Shown here piece after piece: positions 1-7,569 of a DNA stretch of 37,760 nucleotides. Positions within the stretch are counted from its first letter, which is position 1, and every line of letters starts with the position of its first letter. The notes beneath the pieces were generated by a model that had not been told where the DNA came from, ran no database searches, and was given only the letters and a program-made list of their open reading frames with translations. The position numbers and the translations under genes were made by a program. Origin of the DNA: DASRRB01 sp036732755 (GTDB lineage: Bacteria > Planctomycetota > B15-G4 > SIAN01). Location: NCBI GenBank assembly GCA_036732755.1, contig DAINBU010000043.1:1-37760 (forward strand), written 5' to 3'.

Positions 1-158
1 CAGAGGTCTAGTATGATTGCGTCGTAGGTGCCGGCGAGCGTGCGCTCGAGCCCGACCTGGCCGTCGCTCGCCGCGTCGACCGCGAAGCCGCGCTGCCGCA
101 GTCCGGCGACGAGCGCGCGCTGCAGGCGGTCCGAATCCTCGACGACGAGCACGCGCAT
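1..158 (-). CDS. Two-component response regulator, N-terminal part (cut by window edge)
   Basis: This gene is not a long open frame in the window because it runs off the left edge. Reading the minus strand from the ATG at 158 gives 52 residues beginning MRVLVVEDSDRLQRAL. This is a classic receiver-domain start: a hydrophobic beta strand, the acidic pair E7-D8, and the phospho-acceptor D51 in the final IILDL stretch. The family is most like OmpR/PhoB regulators, but the output domain lies outside the window. It follows the PepSY-like gene by 30 bases at the end of the metal-efflux operon. That fits a CzcR/CusR-like regulator co-transcribed with its target pump, with a sensor kinase perhaps further left. 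Receiver identity is secure; the metal-regulation role is inferred from position. Confidence 0.88.
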   Translation of the reverse strand, partial: MRVLVVEDSDRLQRALVAGLRQRGFAVDAASDGQVGLERTLAGTYDAIILDL

Positions 159-188
159 GGAGGGGTCCTGGGCCCGGGGACCCGGAGA

Positions 189-683
189 TTACTCGCGGAC
201 GTCGATCGCGCCGTCGAGGCCGACGTTCACGTGGCGCTTCTTCCCGTCGACGGCGAGCGTGAACTCGTAGGCGTGCATCTCGATCGACTCGGCCTCCACG
301 ACCGCGGCCTTCGGGAAGGCGGCCGCGACGGCGTCGCGCACGTTCTGCGGGAGCGTCGCGACGGCGATCGGCGTCTCGATCTCGATCACCTCGCCCGCGT
401 CGCTCAGGACCACCGCAGCGACGCCGTGCTCGACGTTCTTCTCGATCTCCCAGCGCACCTTGCCGAGCTCGTGCTCGCGCAGCGCGGTGCAGTCGTCGAG
501 CGGGCCGATCTGCTTCGCGGCGGCGGCGCGCACCGCCTCCGGCACGTCCTTCATCAGCACGCGCTCCTCCTTCGCGCGCCCCCACGCGCAGAGCGGGCTC
601 GACGGCAGCGTGAAGGCGATGGCGACCAGCGCAAGCGCGCCGGCTCCCACCATCCACAACCAATCGCGTTCGCCTGAACTCAT
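189..683 (-). CDS. PepSY-like membrane-anchored periplasmic protein
   Basis: This 164-residue protein has a hydrophobic N-terminal segment at about residues 8-28, then two similar alpha/beta units (about 44-99 and 105-160). The second contains LPQNVRDAVAAAFPKAAVVE and ends with VNVGLDGAIDVRE, the pattern of PepSY-like domains, in which a helix carrying a P-x-A motif precedes strands ending in D-G-x-I. I chose the ATG at 683 rather than upstream starts because the extension is arginine-rich and overlaps the preceding methyltransferase-like gene. It lies 26 bases after that gene and 30 bases before the response regulator. PepSY-like proteins often accompany two-component systems and metal transporters, so a periplasmic sensing or inhibitory role is plausible but inferred. 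Confidence 0.72.
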   Translation of the reverse strand: MSSGERDWLWMVGAGALALVAIAFTLPSSPLCAWGRAKEERVLMKDVPEAVRAAAAKQIGPLDDCTALREHELGKVRWEIEKNVEHGVAAVVLSDAGEVIEIETPIAVATLPQNVRDAVAAAFPKAAVVEAESIEMHAYEFTLAVDGKKRHVNVGLDGAIDVRE

Positions 684-709
684 CTCGGGTTTCCGATCGC
701 GCGGCGCGA

Positions 710-1330
710 TCAGCTCGAAACGACCGCGAGCCACAACGCGACACCCCACGCGCAGCTCGCTCCGGCGATGCGGTGCATCTCGCTGCGCAGCGCGCCGAGG
801 ACCTCGGGGACGGGCGGATCGGCGACCGGCGCGGCGGCCTTGAGGCGCGGCCACCAACGAGGGACGTTGGCGGCGAGTTCGTCGAAGCGCTCGGGGAAGG
901 TCGCGCGCAGGATCGCCTCCTCGCTGTGGACGACGCCGGAGTACAGCACGAAGAGGAGCAGGAGCAGGACTCCCGCGGCGATCGGGCCCGCGAACGCGAG
1001 CGCGAGCCCGCAGGCGACTTCCATGTTCCCGACGTAGATCGGATTGCGGACTCGGCGATAGGGACCGTCGACCACGATGCGGCGCGCGTGGACGCGGCGC
1101 GTGTTCGTGCCGCGAAGGAGGTAGCTGCGCGCCCAGACGCGGATCGCGATTCCGGCCGCGACGATCGGCGCGGCGGCGAACGTGTCCCGGCGGATCGGTC
1201 GCTGCCAGCCGCGCGTCGCGACGAGGGAGAGGAAGAGGACGACCGCGATCGCGATCACCAGCCAGCCGCGCAGCCGGAACAGCGCGTCGTGCCAGGTCGA
1301 CGGTCTCGCGACCGGTTCACCCGATCCCAT
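710..1330 (-). CDS. CzcN-like isoprenylcysteine carboxyl methyltransferase/PEMT-family membrane protein
   Basis: This 206-residue polytopic membrane protein has hydrophobic segments at about residues 23-40, 52-66, 103-130 and 186-204. Its central motif GPYRRVRNPIYVGN (about 89-102) and the HSEE motif (about 136-139) are the SAM-binding hallmarks of the isoprenylcysteine carboxyl methyltransferase/phospholipid methyltransferase superfamily. It follows the RND pump by 71 bases on the same strand. In Cupriavidus metallidurans the czc and ncc metal-resistance operons carry a member of this family, CzcN/NccN, beside the pump, and the arrangement here is comparable. Its substrate is unknown, and catalytic activity cannot be judged from sequence alone. 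The ATG at 1330 is preferred because the upstream reading is low-complexity arginine-rich sequence. Confidence 0.82.
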   Translation of the reverse strand: MGSGEPVARPSTWHDALFRLRGWLVIAIAVVLFLSLVATRGWQRPIRRDTFAAAPIVAAGIAIRVWARSYLLRGTNTRRVHARRIVVDGPYRRVRNPIYVGNMEVACGLALAFAGPIAAGVLLLLLFVLYSGVVHSEEAILRATFPERFDELAANVPRWWPRLKAAAPVADPPVPEVLGALRSEMHRIAGASCAWGVALWLAVVSS

Positions 1331-1401
1331 CAGCGGCACCTCCGGCCAAGGGAAGCGACGCAAGTCTGAGGCGCGACCCTGACCGCCCCGTGACGCGCGA
1401 T

Positions 1402-4400
1402 TCAGCGCGATTCGACGGGTGGGTCGAATTTCCCGAGACGCAGGGCGAGGGTGGGAAGCAGGAGCAGGTTCAGCAGCGTCGAGGTGGCGAGCCCGCCCAG
1501 GATCACGACCGCCATCGGCCCCTCGATCTCCTTGCCCGCGCTGCCACTGCCGAGCGCGATCGGCAGCAGGCCGAGCGCCGTGACGAGCGCGGTCATCACG
1601 ATCGGGACGACGCGCTCCGACGCGGCGCGCACCACCGCCTCGCGGCCGAACGCGACCCCCTCGCTCGCGACGAGGTGGCGCAGGTGGGCGAGGAGCATGA
1701 TCGAGTTGCGCAGCGTCACGCCGAAGAGCGTGACGAAGCCGACCAGCGAGCCCATCGAGAGCGTCCCGCCGGTCAGCAGCACCGCAGCCACGCCGCCCAC
1801 GAACGCCAGCGGCAGATTGGCGAGGACGACCAGGAGGTTGCGCGCGCTGCCGAACGCGCCCGAGAGCAGCAACAGGACGCCGAGCCCGGCCAGCGAACTG
1901 TTCACCAGGAGCTCGGCGCGCGCGGCGCGCTGCTGCTCGGCGGCGCCGCTCCACGCGACGTAGCTGCCCGAGGGGAGCGCGACCTCCTGCGCGACGCGCT
2001 GCTTCGCCTCGGCCACGAACGACGCGACGTCGCGCCCGGCCACGTTGCAGGTGACCAGCTGCCGGCGCCGCCCGCCTTCGTGCTGCAGCAGGTAGCGCCC
2101 GGTCGCGGCGTGCACGTCCGCGAGCTCGCGCAGCGCGACGAGGGCGCCGCCGCGCGCGCGCAGCGGCAGGCGGGCGACGCCTTCGGGATCGGCGCGCCGC
2201 GCCTCGGGCAGGATCGCGACGACGTCGTAGGTGCGCGGTCCTTCGTGCACCTGCGCGAGCGTCTTCCCCTGGTAGGCGGTCTGCACCGCTTCGAGCACCT
2301 GCAGCGGCGTGAAGCCGAGCGCGACGAGCCGATCGCGTTTCAACTCGACTTCCAGCGACGGCATGCCGGGGAGCGAGCCGCGCTGGACGTCGATCGCTCC
2401 TTGCACCTTGGAGAGCGCGTCGGCGACGTCGGCCGCCTTCGCGTCGAGCAGGTCGAGGTCGTCCCCGAAGACGCTCGCGACGACCTGCGCGGTCGTGCCG
2501 CTGATCGTCTCGCTGATGCGGTCGCCGAGGAAGGTCAGGAGCTCGAACTGGATGCCGGGCATCTTCGCGACGACCGCGCGGATCTCCTCCTCGACCTGCG
2601 TCTCGACCGCGGGCGGGAGCGCGCCGCCGTCGCGCTTCAGCTCGATGTGGAACTCGCTCTTGTGCGGGCCCCACGGGTCCTCGCTCAGCTCGGCGCGGCC
2701 GATCTGGTGGTTCACGGTCGCGATGCGGGGATTCGCGAGGAGCTCCAGGCTCACCGCCGCGCCGACGCGCCGCATCGCCTCGATCGAGCCGCCCGGCGCC
2801 ATCGAGAGCTGCAGCACGAAGTGGCCCTCGCGGAACGGCGGCAGGAATTCGCCGCCGAGCAGCGGCAGCGTCGCAAGGGCGCCGGCGAGCAGCACGACCG
2901 CCGCGCCGCCGACCGGCCACGGATGGCCGACGACGCCGCGCAGCAGCCGCGCGTAGCCGTCGCGCAGCTTCGTCGCGAGCCACGGCGCTCGGCGCGGCGC
3001 GCCCTCGCGCCGTCCGAGCAGCACGAGCGCGAGCGCCGGCGTGAGCGTGAGCGCGACCGCCAGCGAGGCAACCACGGAGAGGATGTAGGCGATGCCGAGC
3101 GGCGCGAAGAAGCGCCCCTGCAGCCCCGACATCGTGACGACCGGGATGAAGACGAGCACGACGACGCAGGTCGCGTAGATCACCGAGCCGCGTACCTCGA
3201 GCGACGCGTCGAGCACGACCTGGAAGAGCGAGCGACCGTCCGCCTTCTCGCGCAGCCGGCGCGAGATGTTCTCGACGTCGATGATCGCGTCGTCGACCAC
3301 CTCGCCGAGCGCGATCGCGAGCCCGCCGAGCGTCATCGTGTCGAGCGAGAGCCCGAGGCGGCGCAGCACGATCACCGCCGTCAGCAGCGAGAGCGGGATC
3401 GCGGTGAGCGAGATGAATGCCGCTTTCAGATCGAGCAGGAAGAGGACGAGCACCGCCGCGACCAGCGCGGCGCCGATCAGGAGCGAGTGGGCGAGGCTCG
3501 AGACGGCGGTCTCGATGAAGTTCGCCGGCCGGTGGATCCGCGGGAAGATCTCGATGCCGGCCGCGCGGATCGCCGGCTCGAGCTCGGCGAGCGCCGCCTC
3601 GACCGCGCGCGTCGCGTCGAGCGTGTTGGCGCCGAATTGGGAGAGCGTCTTCACCAGCACGCCCGGCTTCCCCTGGATCAGGCAGTCGCCGAACTTGACG
3701 CCCGCCCCCTCGACGACGCGCGCCACGTCGCCGAGCGTGACGGGACGGCCGTCGCGCCACCGCACGACCGTCGCGGCGAGCTCGGCCGGCGTCGGCGCCT
3801 GCCCCTTCGTCTCGATCAGAACTCGTTGCGCCGGGGTTTCCACGAAGCCCGCGCCGCGCACGCCGGTCGACTGGCGTGCGGCGTCGAGCACTTCTTCCAG
3901 CGAGACGTCGGCCTGCGCGAGCCGCTCGGGGTCGAGCTCGACGTGGAGCTCGCGCACGTCGCCGCCGAACAGCGTCACGCTCGAGACGCCGGGCGCGGCG
4001 CGCAGGCGCGGTGCGATGGTCCACTCGGCGAAGGCGCGCAGCTCCGAAGGCGAGAGGCGGTCGGAGAGGAGGCCGACCTTCAGGAGGTCCATGGTCGAGG
4101 AGGTGAGCGGCGCGAGCCGCGGCGGCGACACGCCGTCGGGCAGCTTCGACGCCACGTCCGCGAGCTGCTCGGAGAGGAGCTGGCGCGCGCGGTAGATGTC
4201 GGTCCCTTCGCGGAAGTTGGCGGTGACGATGGAGAGGCCCTGGATCGATTCGGAGCGGATCGCCTCGAGGCTGCCCGCGCCGGAGAGCGCCGCCTCGATC
4301 GGGACGGTCACGAGCGTCTCGACCTGCTCGGCGGAGAGGCCGGGCGATTCGCATTGCACGACGACTTGGGGCGGGACGAAGTCGGGCAGCACGTCGATGG

Positions 4401-4503
4401 GGGCGCGGCGCGCCTCGAAGATTCCGTAGCCGACGAGCGCGCAGGCGAGCGCGATGACGGCGCCGCGCCGGCGCAGGCAGAACGCGACGAGAGCGTTCAC
4501 CAT
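1402..4503 (-). CDS. Heavy-metal efflux RND permease, CusA/CzcA family (operon 1)
   Basis: This 1033-residue inner-membrane pump has the typical length of the heavy-metal RND family. An N-terminal transmembrane helix is followed by the signature APIDVLPDFVPPQVVV (about 34-49). The fourth helix carries the acidic proton-relay set GEVVDDAIIDVEN (D404, D405, D409, E411). Two large periplasmic loops and paired blocks of hydrophobic helices complete the fold. It should export a metal cation from the periplasm or cytoplasm through the TolC-like duct using the proton gradient. The three methionines that mark Cu/Ag-specific CusA are not evident in the segment around ISETISGTTA, so copper is not favoured, but the substrate cannot be fixed. 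The gene starts 7 bases after the fusion-protein stop, implying one transcript. Confidence 0.95.
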   Translation of the reverse strand: MVNALVAFCLRRRGAVIALACALVGYGIFEARRAPIDVLPDFVPPQVVVQCESPGLSAEQVETLVTVPIEAALSGAGSLEAIRSESIQGLSIVTANFREGTDIYRARQLLSEQLADVASKLPDGVSPPRLAPLTSSTMDLLKVGLLSDRLSPSELRAFAEWTIAPRLRAAPGVSSVTLFGGDVRELHVELDPERLAQADVSLEEVLDAARQSTGVRGAGFVETPAQRVLIETKGQAPTPAELAATVVRWRDGRPVTLGDVARVVEGAGVKFGDCLIQGKPGVLVKTLSQFGANTLDATRAVEAALAELEPAIRAAGIEIFPRIHRPANFIETAVSSLAHSLLIGAALVAAVLVLFLLDLKAAFISLTAIPLSLLTAVIVLRRLGLSLDTMTLGGLAIALGEVVDDAIIDVENISRRLREKADGRSLFQVVLDASLEVRGSVIYATCVVVLVFIPVVTMSGLQGRFFAPLGIAYILSVVASLAVALTLTPALALVLLGRREGAPRRAPWLATKLRDGYARLLRGVVGHPWPVGGAAVVLLAGALATLPLLGGEFLPPFREGHFVLQLSMAPGGSIEAMRRVGAAVSLELLANPRIATVNHQIGRAELSEDPWGPHKSEFHIELKRDGGALPPAVETQVEEEIRAVVAKMPGIQFELLTFLGDRISETISGTTAQVVASVFGDDLDLLDAKAADVADALSKVQGAIDVQRGSLPGMPSLEVELKRDRLVALGFTPLQVLEAVQTAYQGKTLAQVHEGPRTYDVVAILPEARRADPEGVARLPLRARGGALVALRELADVHAATGRYLLQHEGGRRRQLVTCNVAGRDVASFVAEAKQRVAQEVALPSGSYVAWSGAAEQQRAARAELLVNSSLAGLGVLLLLSGAFGSARNLLVVLANLPLAFVGGVAAVLLTGGTLSMGSLVGFVTLFGVTLRNSIMLLAHLRHLVASEGVAFGREAVVRAASERVVPIVMTALVTALGLLPIALGSGSAGKEIEGPMAVVILGGLATSTLLNLLLLPTLALRLGKFDPPVESR

Positions 4504-4510
4504 CCGCCGA

Positions 4511-5767
4511 TCACTCGCCCGATCCGCCGCCGGCGGCGAGCTGCTCCTGCGAGAGGAGCGCCATCGCGCCGGCCGTCACGACGTTGGCAGCCGCGTCGAC
4601 GCCGGCCGAAATCAGGACCGCGTCGCCGTCGGCGCGCGCGATCGTCACGGCGCGCCGCGCGAAGCGGCCGGCGCCGACCTCGACGTAGACCCAGTCGCGG
4701 CTCGCCGTGCGCAGCAGTGCGGCGGGCGGAAGCGCGAAGACCGGGAGCGGCGCCGAGTCGTCGGCGAGGAACGCCGTGACCGCCATGCCGGGCCGCAGCC
4801 GGCCCTTCGGATCGGCGACGCGCAGCCGCAGCGTCGCCGCGAGCGCGTCGCCTTCGGGGGCGGGGCCGACGAGCGTCGCAGCGAAGCCTTCTCCACCGCC
4901 ACCGCCGCCGCCGCTCGCGACGACGCGCGCTTTCGTCGGCGTGAGCACTTCCTTGGAGTCGACCGGCAGGCGGACGTCGGCGAGGAGCTGCGCGAAGCTC
5001 GCCGCGCGCGCGATCTCCTGGCCCGCTTCGATGCTCTCGCCCGGCTGCGCGGCGACGGCAGTCCACTCGCCCGCGCGCGGCGCGATCAGCGGCTGCGGCG
5101 GGAGGTTCGGCGCATCCCCGTGCAGCAGCACGCGTTCGAGCTCTTCGATGCCCGAGCGGGTCGCCGCGACGCGCGCCTCGGCGAAGGAGAGCGCCGACGC
5201 GGCGTTCTCGACCGCCTGGTCGGAGACGCCCTTGTCCTGGGCGTTCAGCTTTTTCGCGCGCTCGAGCGCGACGCGATCGGCGTCGCGCTCCGCTTCGAGG
5301 GCGCTCACGTCGGCGTGCGCGCTCGCGAGCCGGACGCGCAGGTCGGCGAGCTCGGCGGTCGTGAGCGGCGTCGTGCGCGGGAGCAGCGTCCCGACGGTCG
5401 CGCCCGCCTCGACGGGAGCGCCCACGCTCGGCCACGTCTTCGGATCGGTGGCGGCGAGCACGCCGGCGACCGGCGCGCGCACGACGCCGACCGCCGCCGG
5501 ATCGGCCGCGAGCGCGCCGTACGCCGCGACCTCGCGCGGCAGCGTGCGCGCGACGGGATGGGCCATCACGAGCGCCGCGGCCGCGAGCGCCTCGGGCTCG
5601 AGGATGACGACCGTCGTGCCGTCGGCCTCGTGCTCGACGGTGAACGGCCGCTTCTCCTCCGCCTCGCCCCATGCGCGCTCCGCCTCACCGTCGCGGCTGC
5701 AGCCGAAGGGAGAGAGGAGCGCGAACGCGAGGAGCGGGAACAAGAGCGGGAGCGGGCGCCGGATCAT
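4511..5767 (-). CDS. RND efflux membrane fusion protein, CusB/CzcB-like (operon 1)
   Basis: The protein has 418 residues with an N-terminal signal ending at Cys23, a probable though imperfect lipoprotein site (PFGC). Split lipoyl-like halves appear at about 97-125 (RAPVAGVL, then VGAPVEAGATVGTL) and 218-247 (IAPRAGEWTAVAAQPGESIE). They flank an alanine/glutamate-rich helical hairpin at about 137-205, the part that contacts the outer-membrane duct. Beta-barrel and membrane-proximal domains follow. Unusual is a run of about seven glycines near residue 276, encoded by a GGC/GGT repeat, likely a flexible linker and a possible slippage site. The start ATG overlaps the stop of the upstream TolC-like gene by four bases (5764-5767), indicating translational coupling. 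No His- or Met-rich metal-binding tail is seen. Confidence 0.92.
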   Translation of the reverse strand: MIRRPLPLLFPLLAFALLSPFGCSRDGEAERAWGEAEEKRPFTVEHEADGTTVVILEPEALAAAALVMAHPVARTLPREVAAYGALAADPAAVGVVRAPVAGVLAATDPKTWPSVGAPVEAGATVGTLLPRTTPLTTAELADLRVRLASAHADVSALEAERDADRVALERAKKLNAQDKGVSDQAVENAASALSFAEARVAATRSGIEELERVLLHGDAPNLPPQPLIAPRAGEWTAVAAQPGESIEAGQEIARAASFAQLLADVRLPVDSKEVLTPTKARVVASGGGGGGGEGFAATLVGPAPEGDALAATLRLRVADPKGRLRPGMAVTAFLADDSAPLPVFALPPAALLRTASRDWVYVEVGAGRFARRAVTIARADGDAVLISAGVDAAANVVTAGAMALLSQEQLAAGGGSGE

Positions 5768-7113
5768 TCGCGGACTCCGAGCGCGGCGACGCGCGGGTCG
5801 AGCGGCCGCTGCAGCGCGTCTTCGAGATGGAGGAGCGAGGCCTGCCGGGCGCGCTCCGACGCGAAGCGGCCGGCGTCGAAGACGACGAGCTCGAGGTCGA
5901 GCAAGGTCGCCGTCGCGCGGTCGCTCGCGCCGGCCTCGACCGCCTGCTCGGCGGCGACGCGGCGCGCGGCGATGCGCGCCTGCGCCTGCGGGTCGTAGGC
6001 GGAGAGGCGCGTCGTCGCGGCGGCGAGCTCGGCGTGGGCGACGTCGATCGCGGCGAGCGCTGCGGAGGCGCGCTCGCGGTAGCGCGCCCAGACCGCCTCG
6101 CGGTGGGCGAGCGCCTCGGCGATCGGGCCCTCGTTGTGGTCGAAGAGCGGCAGGTCGATGCCGAAGCCGAGCAGGTACTTGTGGGCGCCCTGGTCGTTCT
6201 CCCACGTCGGCGTGATGACGACGTCGGGGTACTGCTTTGCGAGCTCGAGCTCGAGCGCGCGCTCGGCCGCCTCGTACTCCTCCTGGACGGCGCGCACGTC
6301 GAGCCGGTCGAGCAGGGCGTCGCGCGCGGCCGCGCCGGCCTCGGGCGCGGGCGCCTCGAGCTGCGCGTTCTCGAGCTCCGCGACGGGAAGGCCGCAGGCG
6401 GCGGCGAGCTTGGCGCGCGTCTGCATCCGCGCCGAGGTCGCCTGTGCGACGTGGGCGCGCGCGCGGTCGGCCTCGACCTGCGCGCCGAGCGCCTCCGAGG
6501 TCGCCGCGGCGCCGGCGTCGACGCGCGCGCCCGCCAGCGCGGCGAGCTGCGCGCGCGCCTGCGCCTCGCGCGTCGCGAGCTCGAGCTCGCGCGTCGCGAA
6601 GGCCGCCTCGAACAGCAGGTCGCGCACCTCGGCGTACGTGCGCCACGCCGTCTGCGCCGCCGCGAGTCGGGCGAGGACGACCTCCTGCGAGGCGAGCGCC
6701 TCGCGCCTGCCGATCTTGCCGGCCGTCGGAAGGGTGAAGTCGAGCGTCGCCGAAAAGAACCAGGGGAGGTTCGTCGGATCATCGACGCGCCCGAACGAGC
6801 TCCCGATCCGCGGGTTGGGCCACGCGCCCGCCGACGTCACCTTCGCCTCCGCCGCCGCGACGTCGGCGCGCGCGACCGCGAGCTCCGGCCGGAAGCGCCA
6901 CGCCGTCAGCGTGAGCAGCGCGAGGTCGAGCTTCTCCGGCGGCCATGGTTCCGCGGCGAGCTCGAGCCGCAAGGCTGCCTCGTCGCGCAGCCCCGGATCG
7001 CGCAGGCTGCGGGCGCGCAGCTCCTTCTCGATCGCTTCGGGATCGAGCGGCCGGCGCGGCGCGTCGGTGCACGCGCCGAGCGCGGTGAGGAAGAGCAGGA
7101 AGGGCGGCCGCAT
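5764..7113 (-). CDS. TolC-family outer membrane efflux lipoprotein (operon 1, first gene)
   Basis: This 449-residue protein begins with a short lipoprotein signal; the lipobox LGAC places the acylated cysteine at residue 15. The body has the OEP/TolC pattern: alanine-rich, amphipathic long helices with a twofold internal repeat, and strand segments such as NPRIGSSFGRVDD and YLLGFGIDLPLFDHNEGPIA, the latter typical of the transition into the second repeat. It should form a trimeric outer-membrane channel for the adjacent fusion protein and RND pump. As the first gene of the operon it lies behind a candidate promoter at 7123-7150. The order outer membrane, fusion, pump matches the CzcCBA order. 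Confidence 0.93.
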   Translation of the reverse strand: MRPPFLLFLTALGACTDAPRRPLDPEAIEKELRARSLRDPGLRDEAALRLELAAEPWPPEKLDLALLTLTAWRFRPELAVARADVAAAEAKVTSAGAWPNPRIGSSFGRVDDPTNLPWFFSATLDFTLPTAGKIGRREALASQEVVLARLAAAQTAWRTYAEVRDLLFEAAFATRELELATREAQARAQLAALAGARVDAGAAATSEALGAQVEADRARAHVAQATSARMQTRAKLAAACGLPVAELENAQLEAPAPEAGAAARDALLDRLDVRAVQEEYEAAERALELELAKQYPDVVITPTWENDQGAHKYLLGFGIDLPLFDHNEGPIAEALAHREAVWARYRERASAALAAIDVAHAELAAATTRLSAYDPQAQARIAARRVAAEQAVEAGASDRATATLLDLELVVFDAGRFASERARQASLLHLEDALQRPLDPRVAALGVRE

Positions 7114-7122
7114 CGCGGGGCG

Positions 7123-7150
7123 ACGGTATCGGTCGAATCACCGTTTGCAA
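7123..7150 (-). promoter_or_regulatory. Candidate promoter of metal-efflux operon 1
   Basis: On the minus strand TTGCAA (7150-7145) is followed, after 16 bases, by TACCGT (7128-7123). The match to the sigma-70 consensus is partial (4/6 and 3/6). The -10 box lies only 9 bases before the ATG at 7113, so transcription would start very close to the start codon. The region is the divergent intergenic gap between the efflux operon and the parvulin-like gene. Confidence 0.35.
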
Positions 7151-7230
7151 CGCGGGACGCCGGGGCGTCATGCGTCGATCAGGCGACCGCCTGCGATGCG
7201 CGTCTCGGCACGACCGGCTACGCTCGGGCG

Positions 7231-7560
7231 ATGCTCTCGATCCCCCTTCGTTCCGCCGGCGCCCTGCTCGCCCTGGTCCTCGTCGCGTGCTCCGACCCGC
7301 CGGACGAGACGCCGCTCGGTCGCGAGGCGGCGGCGCTGCTCGCGCGACCGGAGCAGGACGTACCGAAGGTCACGCTGCAGCACGTCCTCCTCGCCTTCGT
7401 CGGCGCCAAGCGCGGCTCCGAGAGCAAGCACACCTTCGAGGAGGCGCGCGCGCTCACGAGCGACGTGCTCGCCCGCGCCCGCGCCGGCGAGGACTTCACC
7501 GCGCCGTACCACCGCGTGAAGTCGCCCTTCGGCTGGCACGTGATCAAGCGGCTGGAGTAG
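7231..7560 (+). CDS. Lipoprotein with internally shortened parvulin-type peptidyl-prolyl isomerase domain
   Basis: The 109-residue product has a lipoprotein signal (lipobox LVAC, Cys20). The first part of a parvulin fold follows: VTLQHVLLAF with His51, then a helix with EEARALTSDVLARARAGEDF, as in PpiC/SurA/PrsA domains. It then jumps directly to the usual last strand, KSPFGWHVIKRLE (97-109). The central part of the domain, several tens of residues carrying the GGxLGWF-like and F-x-x-A-F-x-L segments, is missing, with the junction near residues 90-91. The frame is intact across the junction, so this is an in-frame deletion and isomerase activity is doubtful. The start is close to a TACGCT box at 7219-7224. 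The metalloprotease gene follows 9 bases downstream, suggesting an operon. Confidence 0.72.
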   Translation: MLSIPLRSAGALLALVLVACSDPPDETPLGREAAALLARPEQDVPKVTLQHVLLAFVGAKRGSESKHTFEEARALTSDVLARARAGEDFTAPYHRVKSPFGWHVIKRLE

Positions 7561-7569
7561 GAGGAGGAG

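Noticed and set aside
710..4354. One long minus-strand frame of 1214 codons ending in the CzcN-like protein
   Set aside because: Only the last 206 codons are a real protein; the rest is an off-frame reading of the RND pump gene.
1390..4779. Long plus-strand open frame opposite the operon 1 RND pump (1129 codons)
   Set aside because: It is extremely rich in Arg, Asp, Glu and Ala, has no recognisable domain, and is the antisense mirror of a well-supported pump in GC-rich DNA. Similar mirrors occur at 13078-16779, 4454-5998 and 8125-10164.
4893..4915. GGC/GGT repeat in the operon 1 fusion protein as a variable repeat
   Set aside because: It is a trinucleotide run encoding glycines; length changes would not shift the frame, and it is short.
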